The position numbers and the translations under genes were made by a program. A stretch of 64,000 bases of DNA from Acipenser ruthenus (Eukaryota > Chordata > Actinopteri > Acipenseriformes > Acipenseridae). The notes under the pieces are model-generated. The model saw only the letters and a list, made by a program, of their open reading frames with translations, was not told where the DNA came from and made no database searches. This document shows positions 8,960-20,149 of the stretch, piece by piece; the stretch's first letter is position 1; each line of letters starts with the position of its first letter. The stretch is taken from the NCBI RefSeq assembly GCF_902713425.1, contig NC_081198.1:22489188-22553187 (forward strand), in the 5' to 3' direction.

Positions 8960-9561
8960 GGCGACTTGGCCCTTGCCCGGGGCCCCCCAGCCCGGACGGC
9001 ACAGGGGGATTCAAAGGTGGGTGCAAAATTCCAAGCATAAGCAGACCCCCAAAAAACGGGCTGCTGCTTCCAGAGGGGAAATGTGCAATTTAAGCAGGAG
9101 GAAACAAAACAAAGCAAAAACACACACATAACACCAAAAACAAAACATAAACTGGCGGAGTGCGTCTTACAAATAGTCATGCCAAGCTGCTATGCTGTGC
9201 AAGGTGCCTTGGGTAACTACAACTGTGCCTAGCTGGCTGGCTGGCTTGCTAAGAAGGTCCTGGCATAGGGACATGTTCCACCACACTTGTCTGGTTAGCT
9301 GCATGCTCCCAGGAAACAACCTGCTGCTGTCTACATCATCACCACATGTGAATAAAAGAAAGAAAGACAGCAAGAAAGAAAGACAGAAAGAAAGAGAGAA
9401 AGAGAGAAAGAAAGAGAGAAAGAAAGAAAGAGAGAAAGAAAAAAAAAAGAAGTAAAACGGCGGGAAAACTTGCATCAACACTGGCACTCTCCCTCCAGCA
9501 GGGGTAGACAAAATGCTCACAGGAGAGATCCAGATCTGACTTTGACCAACGTTAGAGAAAG

Positions 9562-9714
9562 GTGTGCACCGTTCCCGGAGGTACTGCAATACCGGGCCGA
9601 TGCGTGGAGTGGACAGAGCAAGCCCCTGTTCCATCTCCCGATTCCAAAAATCAATTTAATATATGGTCCCCTGATAGGGGACGTATCAGATATTAAACTG
9701 ATAAGAACAGATAC
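9562..9714 (-). pseudogene. U2 remnant at the K2 3' junction
   Basis: U2 nt 36-188 with 3' box but no promoter and no first 35 nt. A 26-bp GA-rich patch (9715-9740) lies between it and K2, where cleaner copies have U2 nt 35 directly joined to the element. Confidence 0.93.
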
Positions 9715-10378
9715 GAGAAAGAGAGAAAGAAAGAGAGAAAGAGATTTTACATTTTTTACATTTACACCCATTCGTTTTTTTCATTCATTTTACATTTCTT
9801 TTAAAGATGACATTCATGCATACAGACATACATTTTGTTTTAAAAGCATTTAAAATACATTTAAAAACACCAAGACAATTGTGCTTTGTACATGGTCAAA
9901 ACAGACACAGATTAAAATCAACATGAAAAAAACCTGTGCTGCTTTAAAAGTGACTGGAAAAAAAGAACCATCTATAAAAAACCAGTGTTTGTGAGGGCCG
10001 GGGAGTGCTCTCTAAAAAAGTTCAAAAGTGAACATAAAACTAGATCTAAAACAGGGACAGGGGAAAAGGGACAGTGTATAGAACAGTGAGTTAAAATTCT
10101 AAAATTTTAAAACACTTAAAATGTAACTTTTAATAGTTTACATTAAAAATCTTAAAGATACATAAAACAAAACAAAACAAAATCAAATAAAACATTCAAC
10201 GTAAATCAAATAAAAGTCAATAAAACTGAAACAAAAAGACTACATAAAACCAGGGCACCGTTGAAAAAACGGTCATGCCAGCTAAAAAGGGCGGAATGCT
10301 GGCATGACAAAATAAATAAAAGGCTTAGCGGTGCCCCGTAGTCCCGCTCCTAGGAGCTAGCGGTTCCAGTTTTTTCCT

Positions 10379-13300
10379 TTATTCCATCTTCACGTCCTGA
10401 AGTCCGGCGATCCTCCACTCCGCGCAGGCCTTGTCCTTCCCGAGGGTCCGGATGTCCAGAATTACAAAGTCCTTGATAAGAGTTTGTGCCCTTCTGGTCG
10501 TGGTGATAGTGTCTAGCTCCTGCTTGTGATAGACACAGACGTTACGGCCTTCCCACAGGATCTGCTTGACAACATTGATGACACGCCAAACGCACTTAGC
10601 TGTGCTGGTATCGATTCCTCCCGCAGGCCCATAGAGCACAGTCTCAGCGGTCATCTTGGCCGTGTCAGCAAACCTGTTTAGGAAGACAGAGACAGAGAGC
10701 CAGACACTGCCAGCCACATCACACTCCCAGAAGATATGGGCTGGTGTTTCTCTCTTGCGGCACTTTGCATAGGGGCATGTTTCTACTTGGGCTAGTCCCC
10801 TCCTGAACATGAACGCTCGAGTGGGGAGTGCACTGTGGACGGTGTTCCATGCTATATCCTTCTGGACATTACTGAGGCAGCTGTGAGACACATTCTCCCA
10901 GATTTTTTGGCTTTGGGTGAGGGAGAAAGTAGCTACTTTTTCAATTTCCTGGGAACCGGCAAGATATTTAGTTACAGCCTTGTATTCCCAGGAGGCCAAT
11001 TTTGCTTTATCTGAGCCCAATTTATATATAGTGTCCCATAAGGTTCTATAATACAATGGGGGGTCCCAGGAGTACGGCACGGTGTTATCAATAGTGCAGA
11101 GGCCCAAGGCCCTGAGACAGGTGGCAAAATAGAAACGATTCATGTAACATACCTTCCTGTCCAGGGCCTGGATGTTCTTGATAGTTTGCGTGAGCCCCTG
11201 CACTCGGGTGAGCTGCACAACGTCCGGGACCCCCTTACCTCCCTTCTTGTCGGCTTTACTCAGGGTGGCTCGCTTTACCCTCTCCATCTTGCTGCCCCAG
11301 ATAAAGCGGTGGATAATGCGGTCCACCACTTTTTTGGTGGTCCTGTCTGGGGGAAAGATTTTTCCTACATAAGAGAGGATGGGGAACAGTATAGACTTGG
11401 TTATTAATACTCTACCCGTCATTGTTAAGGATCTTGTGCTCCATCCGCCAATCTTTTTACGGACCTGGTTAATGGCCGCCGTCCAGCTCTGGGCCCCCGA
11501 GCTATTGTTCTCGAAAATGAGGCCCAGAATCTTGATTTTGTCCTTTTTGACAGGGTACATGTCCGACAGTTCCCTATCTACCTGCCAATTTTTAGACACG
11601 TAGACTTCGCTCTTGGACTTATTAATCACTGCCCCGGTCGCCGTGCAGTACTTCTCAAGGATATTAGTAATCCGAGGTACCGACGATGTGTTGGTGCAAA
11701 TGAGTGTCACATCGTCCATATATGCTGTTGTTTTGACCTGGACCCTGTTGGATCCAGGCAGCTGGAAACCAGTTATATTAGTATCCCTACGAATTGCCTG
11801 CAGGAGGGGTTCAATGCACACGACATATAGCAGTGGGGATAGTGGGCAACCCTGTCTGACCCCTGACTGGATAGATATTTTACCAGTCAGGTGCCTGTTC
11901 ACCAAGACTCGGGTACTAATGTTTGTATATATGGTTTTAACCCACTCCCTAAGTCCAGGAGCGAATTTCATCTGGTCCATCACTTTGTACATATATTCAT
12001 GGCTTACCCTATCGAACGCCTTCTCCTGGTCAAGGTTGAACAGGCAGAGGGGATGGTTCCGTTCTCTAGAATAAGCCAGAATGTCCCTTGTTAACATTAA
12101 AATATCCGTGATGGACCTCCCTGGGACGCCACAAGCCTGGTCGGGGCCAATGACCAAAGGGAGGTGTACTTGTAGCCGGAGCATCAGAGCTTTGGCTAGT
12201 ATCTTGTAATCCACGCAATGGAGGCTGATTGGGTGCCAATTCCGTAGATCTTTAACTTCCCCTTTCTTATGAAGGAGAGTAATTACACTCTCCCGCATAG
12301 AAGGGCCCAACCGCTTCTCCCTGTAGACCGCTCTGTAGACCTCCGCTAAATGGACTTTTAGCATGTCCCAAAAAAGATGGTAATACTCACCCGGGATGCC
12401 ATCTGGACCTGGCGTCTTACCGGTGTTCATGGTCTTAACCGCCTGGGTGAGCTCCTCCAGCGTGAGTTCTGGGTCCTTCTCCTCCTCCTCGTCGTCCCGC
12501 ACTGAGTCAGGCTCCAACTGGCTCAGGAACCACTCTATCAGGGTGTCATCTGTAGCTTTGATGTTATATAGGTCCCTATAGAAGTTCTCTACCACTTTTT
12601 TCACTCCCTCACTATCCTCTACTATCCTCCCCCTGCTGTCGAGCATGGAGGACATCAAGTGCCGCTTCTCCCTCGTTTTCTGGAAGAAGAAGCGAGTACA
12701 CTTTTCGTCTTCCTCCATTTTTTGCACTTTTGCATTGTGCATGACCTTTCGTTGTTCCTCCCTACAAAGCACTGAAAGATCTAGCTTGGTCTGGGCTATC
12801 TCGTCGCTTACAGGGAACCCCCGAAGCTGAAGCAGGCTCAGATGCTGGAGGGCAGCATTCAGGTGTTTATATTTGGCCCTCCTTTCTTTTGCTTTCCTCT
12901 TGCCTGCTGCTATGAAATAACCCTTAGTTCTGATTTTGACCATCTCCCACCACTCTATAGGGGAGTTGAATAGGTCACGCAAAGTGGTCCACTCAACAAG
13001 CCTGCTCTTATAGGCTGCAGCTATGGAGGGGTCATCGAGTAAGGAGGTGTTTAATTTCCAAACCCCTGACCCCATCTGGGAGGTCTGAGGGACCTGCAAT
13101 GTTACCTGCAGGAGCCTATGGTCAGAGAAGAAGACGGCCTGGGTGTCTACTGCCGTCTTCGTAAGGGAGCTGGTATGCAGGACGAGATCTATACGGGAGA
13201 AGGAGGTCCCAGATGAGCTCACCCAGGTAAAGGGAGGCACCAGGTCCTTACCTGCATCACACAGGGAGAAATCAGATATTACGGAGGACAAAACTCTACT

Positions 13301-13822
13301 AGAGCGGTCGTTGCGTGGCCTGCTCCGGTCTACGTCCCTCAGAGCACAATTGAAGTCACCTGACACGATGACGGGTACGTTCCTCAGCAGGAGTGGACGC
13401 AGCTGTGGAAAAAATTGAACTCTTTCGTTTTGGTTAGTGGGTGCGTAGACATTGACCAGTCTGAGGGGAGTGTTGTTGTATGTCACATCCACGCTCAGAA
13501 TTCTACCAGGTTCTACCTCCCTGCTGCTGCTGGAGGTAATAAATGGGTTTTTAAACAGGATACCTACTCCGTCGGCTCTGGCTATGTTGGAGCCCGACCA
13601 GAAGGAGTCCCCCAGGGTCCAACTCTCCTTCAGGTCCCTATAATCAGGGCTCGACGAAATACCACACTCCTGCAGAAAGATGAGATCTGCTTTCAAGTTA
13701 GCTAGATAGTTTAGTACATCAAATCTTTTTTGTGTCTCCCTGATGCTCCTGACATTAACAGACACACATATCAGGGCCATCAGGGTAGCTAACAAGAAAA
13801 GGAGTCGCTGCGTCCACCCCAT
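10379..13822 (-). CDS. K2 ORF2: APE endonuclease and reverse transcriptase, 1147 aa
   Basis: The enzyme that nicks the U2 target and copies element RNA onto the cut end (target-primed reverse transcription, in the nucleus). In order: APE-type endonuclease at about 15-242, with N23, QE at 51-52, VNVYAPTN at 123-130, GDFN with D156 and N158, RID at 210-212 and SDH at 233-235; reverse transcriptase at about 465-800, with motif A FNLDQEKAFD at 595-604, RQGCPLS at 656-662, YMDD at 701-704 and KILGL at 764-768; C-terminal C-x4-C-x7-H-x4-C finger at 1016-1034. The start ATG lies 5 nt after the ORF1 stop. AATAAA overlaps the stop codon. Deviations in this copy are NWHP and SLHC before motif A (others mostly NWRP and SLLC), so activity is uncertain although the frame is open. 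Confidence 0.93.
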   Translation of the reverse strand: MGWTQRLLFLLATLMALICVSVNVRSIRETQKRFDVLNYLANLKADLIFLQECGISSSPDYRDLKESWTLGDSFWSGSNIARADGVGILFKNPFITSSSSREVEPGRILSVDVTYNNTPLRLVNVYAPTNQNERVQFFPQLRPLLLRNVPVIVSGDFNCALRDVDRSRPRNDRSSRVLSSVISDFSLCDAGKDLVPPFTWVSSSGTSFSRIDLVLHTSSLTKTAVDTQAVFFSDHRLLQVTLQVPQTSQMGSGVWKLNTSLLDDPSIAAAYKSRLVEWTTLRDLFNSPIEWWEMVKIRTKGYFIAAGKRKAKERRAKYKHLNAALQHLSLLQLRGFPVSDEIAQTKLDLSVLCREEQRKVMHNAKVQKMEEDEKCTRFFFQKTREKRHLMSSMLDSRGRIVEDSEGVKKVVENFYRDLYNIKATDDTLIEWFLSQLEPDSVRDDEEEEKDPELTLEELTQAVKTMNTGKTPGPDGIPGEYYHLFWDMLKVHLAEVYRAVYREKRLGPSMRESVITLLHKKGEVKDLRNWHPISLHCVDYKILAKALMLRLQVHLPLVIGPDQACGVPGRSITDILMLTRDILAYSRERNHPLCLFNLDQEKAFDRVSHEYMYKVMDQMKFAPGLREWVKTIYTNISTRVLVNRHLTGKISIQSGVRQGCPLSPLLYVVCIEPLLQAIRRDTNITGFQLPGSNRVQVKTTAYMDDVTLICTNTSSVPRITNILEKYCTATGAVINKSKSEVYVSKNWQVDRELSDMYPVKKDKIKILGLIFENNSSGAQSWTAAINQVRKKIGGWSTRSLTMTGRVLITKSILFPILSYVGKIFPPDRTTKKVVDRIIHRFIWGSKMERVKRATLSKADKKGGKGVPDVVQLTRVQGLTQTIKNIQALDRKVCYMNRFYFATCLRALGLCTIDNTVPYSWDPPLYYRTLWDTIYKLGSDKAKLASWEYKAVTKYLAGSQEIEKVATFSLTQSQKIWENVSHSCLSNVQKDIAWNTVHSALPTRAFMFRRGLAQVETCPYAKCRKRETPAHIFWECDVAGSVWLSVSVFLNRFADTAKMTAETVLYGPAGGIDTSTAKCVWRVINVVKQILWEGRNVCVYHKQELDTITTTRRAQTLIKDFVILDIRTLGKDKACAEWRIAGLQDVKME

Positions 13823-13827
13823 AGCGA

Positions 13828-15772
13828 CTATGATTGGGAGGTCGGGACACTCTTCCTACTCTTAGCTCTACGCTTGCTTCGAGGGGGCTTGGGCTTATTT
13901 GCAACTCCCATCACCCCTGAGAAGGTACTCACTGCTGCCTCGTCCAAGAAGGCACCGTCTTTATATGCACAGTACGTGGAGTTGTTGGGGCTATTCAACT
14001 CCCCACAAGGTAAGTCTGGTGGAACTTGCTCAGGGCCCCTCGGAACGTGTGGGTCAGCTTTGTCCTGGGGGGGGGTTATGACAGACAGCATTCTTTGGCT
14101 GTTACCGTCTGTTGAATTGGAGCTGTTAGCAGACTTCTGGTTTACCGTGTCCAGGGGTATTCCCATGTCCTCCAGTGCTGTATCTAGGAGGACCTCTAGG
14201 GGGCCCCTGGTTTTGCCCATACAAGGGAGGGGGTCAAGGATGCTTTGAAGGGAGGCCCTTCGCTTGAAGAGGGTCATTGCTACAGAGGTACTGCTGGTCA
14301 GGGAAGGTGTTGACCCCGACCTCTACCTCGGTGCATTAGTGAACACCTCTTCTGCGAGGTGTGCTAGGGTTTGTGCCAACGACTGGGAAGGCTGGCTGGG
14401 GATGCCCTGGCTGGCTGCTACCTGCCCACTAGGTGGCAGTGTAGCCGTCCCACTCGCCTCCGTCTCTGCCTGCGAGGGCAAGACTGGGGACTTTGTGTGG
14501 ACATTAGCTGGTTTTGGATCTATGGGGGCCACCTGCAACTTGCTGTCTTTGATCCTGATCTTCTTTCTTTCCCCCCCTCGTCTCTACCCTTTCTTTTCCC
14601 CACCCTCTGCTGGTTCTTCACTCCCTTCCCCTCCTTCTCACTCTCACTTTCACTGTCGCTTTTGCTTTCCTCCCCCACGGACTCAATCCTTATGGCGTCA
14701 TAACGAGAGCCGAGGGGGAGTGCTGGCGCTGAGAGGGCCCTACTCAGGGGGGGGCCGCTGCTGGGTCCGGGCTCCCTCCCTGACTCGTGTTCTGCATCAG
14801 AGGAGCTACTGGAGGAGCTAGTGGAGTGGCTGTTGTACTCTCTCTCTGGGCTGGGGGAAGGGGTCCTCGTAAAACGGGACATGTCTCGGGGGCGGGGGGG
14901 TGAGGGGGTGCTGGTGATGATGGTGGTGCTGGAGTCTGGGTCTTGGATACTGTTGGTGGTGATGTGGACTGATCTTTGTTACTTGCTCCCTCTTCCTGCT
15001 CAGGCCTAGGCTTGTTCATGTTTGCCTTGCTGGCTCTGGCCATGTTGGCATAGGAAGAGGGGCAGTCCTTAAACAGGTGCCCCTTCTTTCCACACAAATT
15101 GCACTGCCTCTCTTCTCTGCAGTGGCTGGTCTCGTGGGGGGCGCCGCAGTTCCTGCACTTGACTACAGTACACGCGGCCGCCAGGTGTCCTAATTCCCCA
15201 CATTTCCTGCAGAGTTTTGGCATCCCATTATAGAATACCAGCCCTCTGTTGGGCCCTAACACTATGGAGTTTGGAATGTGGCGGACGCCTCCAATGCCCG
15301 ATGGATCAACATTAAGGCGTACCAGCCACTTTCTGGCTCCTGTCCAAACCCCATCTTCATCTGTAATTTTCCTCCCTTCTGATGACACCCTCCCATAGCG
15401 GTTAAGCCATGTTGTAATATCATAGTCGCTAACAGCCTCATTGAAAAATTGGACAGTAACAACTTTCATTTCTCTGTCTGTCAGTGCATCCACACAAAAT
15501 TCTTTGTATGGAGCGAGATATTTATTCTCCCCCCAAAAGGACCACATTTCTTGTAACTTTTGGGGGTTCCTAAAACTGACCTCAAACACTTCCTTAAGCC
15601 CTGGCAATTTCACCAAACAATTCAAGTCAGAAGGGGAAAAACCCATACCCCTCTGAAGAATGGTCAGGCTGAACTCCAGTCTCGTCAGTCCTGGTTCCGT
15701 TTCATCTTGCTTGTTTCTTGTGAAGCGCACCGCATTGTGCCTCCTGGTTTCCTGGGTTGGCCGGAACGCCAT
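13828..15772 (-). pseudogene. K2 ORF1, frame-broken: zinc-knuckle nucleic-acid-binding protein
   Basis: The RNA-binding partner protein of the element. It starts MAFRPTQ; an N-terminal folded region of about 30-180 (possibly RRM-like, not shown) precedes three knuckles: CRKCGELGHLAAAC at 188-201, CRNCGAPHETSHC at 206-218 and CNLCGKKGHLFKDC at 224-237. A Pro/Ser-rich linker, an acidic Ser/Glu tract next to a basic KRKGR cluster and a low-complexity C-terminus follow. The frame slips at the first C run (342-aa frame ends at 14744) and again at a T-run loss near 14570, which K1 shares. It ends ..SVPTSQS at 13828. Confidence 0.88.
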
Positions 15773-16806
15773 CCTTCAGCTGGCTCCTCCGATTGGGGTG
15801 GGAGAAGCCTCTGGACATCCGGGTTGTCTCTCTCTACGGAAAAGAGACAACGTAAGCAGCAAATCTGGGCAGTTGAAGGAACTATTACTTTAGTCCCTGA
15901 GGAGATGGTCGCCTCGCAAGAGGGACCCCCTCCCCAGGTGAACGGTGTCCTTCCCTGGCGGAGTAGGGGGCGCTGCTTGGCACCGAGACCACATAGGAAG
16001 AATCGTGGCTGTGACGCCTCCTCGGGGTCCGGGGCCGCCCTCTGCTCCTCCCAGATGGCGCCCTCTGCTGGGCACCTGCTGCTCTCTCGGTCTGGATCTC
16101 GATTACAATCAAGGGCTGGGGATGAGGTCGTCTAGGTCATCAAAGGGTCCTCAAAGGTCGTCTGGATGGTAGGTCCTCCTTCTCTCTAACTCCAGGAACG
16201 TCTGGAAAAGCCGGAACCGCCTGAAAAAGAAAAAAACGGGAACCGCCTGAAAAAGAAAAAACTGCTCTCAACAGTCAACAAAATCTTGAAAGACCCTCGG
16301 CCTGGATTGGGCAAGCCAAAACCAGACTGAGCATTAGTCTTCCAAAAAGTTGCCGAGCTGAAGAAAGCCAGTCAGAAATAAAAAAAATTCTGTTCCTCCT
16401 CACCCGAACAAACCTCTCACAGACCCTCGGAGGGAGCGGGCAATGCCACTACCCTCTAAACCTTAGTCTTAGAAAGATTTATTCGAACTGAAGAGAAGCC
16501 AGAGTATATGGCTGGCTAAGAAGGACCTGGCATAGGGACATGTTCCACCACACTTGTCTGGTTAGCTGCATGCTCCCAGGAAACAAACTGCTGCTGTCTA
16601 CATCATCACCACATGTGAATAAAAGAAAGAAAGACAGCAAGAAAGAAAGAGAGAAAGAAAGAGAAAGAAAGAAAGAGAGAAAGAAAAAAAAAAGAAGTAA
16701 AACGGCGGGAAAACTTGCATCAACACTGGCACTCTCCCTCCAGCAGGGGTAGACAAAATGCTCACAGGAGAGATCCAGATCTGACTTTGACCAACGTTAG
16801 AGAAAG

Positions 16807-16994
16807 GTGTGCACCGTTCCCGGAGGTACTGCAATACCGGGCCGATGCGTGGAGTGGACGGAGCAAGCCCCTGTTCCATCTCCCGATTCCAAAAATCAAT
16901 TTAATATATGGTCCCCTGATAGGGGACGTATCAGATATTAAACTGATAAGAACAGATACTACACTTGATCTTAGCCAAAAGGCCGAGAAGCGAT
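16807..16994 (-). ncRNA. RNU2: U2 snRNA gene, copy 7 (intact)
   Basis: Full length with PSE at 17043-17065 and 3' box; 297 bp before the 5' boundary of K2. No changes seen in the RNA region. Confidence 0.96.
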
Positions 16995-17624
16995 GGCGAC
17001 TTGGCCCTTGCCCGGGGCCCCCCAGCCCGGACGGCACAGGGGGATTCAAAGGTGGGTGCAAAATTCCAAGCACAAGCAGACCCCCAAAAAACGGGCTGCT
17101 GCTTCCAGAGGGGAAATGTACAATTTAAGCAGGAGGAAACAAAACAAAGCAAAAACACACACATAACACCAAAAACAAAACATAAACTGGCGGAGTGCGT
17201 CTTACAAATAGTCATGCCAAGCTGCTATGCTGTGCAAGGTGCCTTGGGTAACTACAACTGTGCCTCGCTGGCTGGCTGGCTTGCTAAGAAGGTCCTGGCA
17301 TAGGGACATGTTCCACCACACTTGTCTGGTTAGCTGCATGCTCCCAGGAAACAACCTGCTGCTGTCTACATCATCACCACATGTGAATAAAAGAAAGAAA
17401 GACAGCAAGAAAGAAAGAGAGAAAGAAAGAGAGAAAGAGAGAAAGAAAGAAAGAAAGAGAGAAAGAGAGAAAGAAAGAGAGAAAGAAAGAAAGAGAGAAA
17501 GAAAAAAAAAAGAAGTAAAACGGCGGGAAAACTTGCATCAACACTGGCACTCTCCCTCCAGCAGGGGTAGACAAAATGCTCACAGGAGAGATCCAGATCT
17601 GACTTTGACCAACGTTAGAGAAAG

Positions 17625-17777
17625 GTGTGCACCGTTCCCGGAGGTACTGCAATACCGGGCCGATGCGTGGAGTGGACAGAGCAAGCCCCTGTTCCATCTC
17701 CCGATTCCAAAAATCAATTTAATATATGGTCCCCTGATAGGGGACGTATCAGATATTAAACTGATAAGAACAGATAC
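17625..17777 (-). pseudogene. U2 remnant at the K3 3' junction
   Basis: U2 nt 36-188, promoterless, followed by the same 26-bp GA-rich patch (17778-17803) as at K2. The CT tract downstream of this remnant is longer than in other units. Confidence 0.93.
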
Positions 17778-18440
17778 GAGAAAGAGAGAAAGAAAGAGAG
17801 AAAGAGATTTTACATTTTTTACATTTACACCCATTCGTTTTTTTCATTCATTTTACATTTCTTTTAAAGATGACATTCATGCATACAGACATACATTTTG
17901 TTTTAAAAGCATTTAAAATACATTTAAAAACACCAAGACAATTGTGCTTTGTACATGGTTAAAACAGACACAGATTAAAATCAACATGAAAAAAACCTGT
18001 GCTGCTTTAAAAGTGACTGGAAAAAAAGAACCATCTATAAAAAACCAGTGTTTGTGAGGGCCGGGGAGTGCTCTCTAAAAAAGTTCAAAAGTGAACATAA
18101 AACTAGATCTAAAACAGGGACAGGGGAAAAGGGACAGTGTATAGAACAGTGAGTTAAAATTCTAAAATTTTAAAACACTTAAAATGTAACTTTTAATAGT
18201 TTACATTAAAAATCTTAAGATACATAAAACAAAACAAAACAAAATCAAATAAAACATTCAACGTAAATCAAATAAAAGTCCATAAAACTGAAACAAAAAG
18301 ACTACATAAAACCAGGGCACCGTTGAAAAAACGGTCATGCCAGCTAAAAAGGGCGGAATGCTGGCATGACAAAATAAATAAAAGGCTTAGCGGTGCCCCG
18401 TAGTCCCGCTCCTAGGAGCTAGCGGTTCCAGTTTTTTCCT

Positions 18441-19310
18441 TTATTCCATCTTCACGTCCTGAAGTCCGGCGATCCTCCACTCCGCACAGGCCTTGTCCTT
18501 CCCGAGGGTCCGGATGTCCAGAATTACAAAGTCCTTGATAAGAGTTTGTGCCCTTCTGGTCGTGGTGATAGTGTCTAGCTCCTGCTTGTGATAGACACAG
18601 ACGTTACGGCCTTCCCACAGGATCTGCTTGACAACATTGATAACACGCCAAACGCACTTAGCTGTGCTGGTATCGATTCCTCCCGCAGGCCCATAGAGCA
18701 CAGTCTCAGCGGTCATCTTGGCCGTGTCAGCAAACCTGTTTAGGAAGACAGAGACAGAGAGCCAGACACTGCCAGCCACATCACACTCCCAGAAGATATG
18801 GGCTGGTGTTTCTCTCTTGCGGCACTTTGCATAGGGGCATGTTTCTACTTGGGCTAGTCCCCTCCTGAACATGAACGCTCGAGTGGGGAGTGCACTGTGG
18901 ACGGTGTTCCATGCTATATCCTTCTGGACATTACTGAGGCAGCTGTGAGACACATTCTCCCAGATTTTTTGGCTTTGGGTGAGGGAGAAAGTAGCTACTT
19001 TTTCAATTTCCTGGGAACCGGCAAGATATTTAGTTACAGCCTTGTATTCCCAGGAGGCCAATTTTGCTTTATCTGAGCCCAATTTATATATAGTGTCCCA
19101 TAAGGTTCTATAATACAATGGGGGGTCCCAGGAGTACGGCACGGTGTTATCAATAGTGCAGAGGCCCAAGGCCCTGAGACAGGTGGCAAAATAGAAACGA
19201 TTCATGTAACATACCTTCCTGTCCAGGGCCTGGATGTTCTTGATAGTTTGCGTGAGCCCCTGCACTCGGGTGAGCTGCACAACGTCCGGGACCCCCTTAC
19301 CTCCCTTCGA
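18441..19310 (-). pseudogene. K3 ORF2, C-terminal remnant
   Basis: Only the last 290 or so codons remain (open frame 19280-18441), including the C-x4-C-x7-H-x4-C finger. Endonuclease and RT catalytic motifs are absent. Confidence 0.93.
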
Positions 19311-20149
19311 GTCTGGGTCTTGGATACTGTTGGTGGTGATGTGGACTGATCTTTGTTATTTGCTCCCTCTTCCTGCTCAGGCCTTGGCTTGTTCATGTTT
19401 GCCTTGCTGGCTCTGGCCATGTTGGCATAGGAAGAGGGGCAGTCCTTAAACAGGTGCCCCTTCTTTCCACACAAATTGCACTGCCTCTCTTCTCTGCAGT
19501 GGCTGGTCTCGTGGGGGGCGCCGCAGTTCCTGCACTTGACTACAGTACACGCGGCCGTCAGGTGTCCTAATTCCCCACATTTCCTGCAGAGTTTTGGCAT
19601 CCCATTATAGAATACCAGCCCTCTGTTGGGCCCTAACACTATGGAGTTTGGAATGTGGCGGACGCCTCCAATGCCCGATGGATCAACATTAAGGCGTACC
19701 AGCCACTTTCTGGCTCCTGTCCAAATCCCATCTTCATCTGTAATTTTCCTCCCTTCTGATGACACCCTCCCATAGCGGTTAAGCCATGTTGTAATATCAT
19801 AGTCGCTAACAGCCTCATTGAAAAATTGGACAGTAACAACTTTCATTTCTCTGTCTGTCAGTGCATCCACACAAAATTCTTTGTATGGAGCGAGATATTT
19901 ATTCTCCCCCCAAAAGGACCACATTTCTTGTAACTTTTGGGGGTTCCTAAAACTGACCTCAAACACTTCCTTAAGCCCTGGCAATTTCACCAAACAATTC
20001 AAGTCAGAAGGGGAAAAACCCATACCCCTCTGAAGAATGGTCCGGCTGAACTCCAGTCTCGTCAGTCCTGGTTCCGTTTCATCTTGCTTGTTTCTTGTGA
20101 AGCGCACCGCATTGTGCCTCCTGGTTTCCTGGGTTGGCCGGAACGCCAT
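19202..20149 (-). pseudogene. K3 ORF1, N-terminal remnant running into ORF2 DNA
   Basis: MAFRPTQ start, N-terminal domain and three knuckles intact, to about residue 280. It then crosses the deletion join and reads about 35 residues of ORF2 DNA in another frame before a stop at 19202. The product would be a 315-aa knuckle protein without the acidic/basic C-terminal region. Confidence 0.88.

Larger units (their letters stand above)
9741..16509 (-). mobile_element. K2: near full-length Keno-like LINE
   Basis: 6.77 kb with 5' UTR, ORF1, ORF2 and 3' UTR. The last 8 or 9 bases of the 3' terminus are missing, replaced by GA-rich spacer-like DNA. ORF2 is open; ORF1 is broken by two or more small indels. 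It is closest to K3: both share the GA patch and the ORF2 variant LWDTIYKLGSDK. Confidence 0.93.

Noticed and set aside
10379-13822. N-terminal signal peptide or membrane segment in ORF2 (hydrophobic residues 7-20)
   Set aside because: The stretch leads straight into the first strand of the endonuclease fold (ICVSVNVRS), so it is more likely part of the domain core; a short extension cannot be judged from sequence alone.
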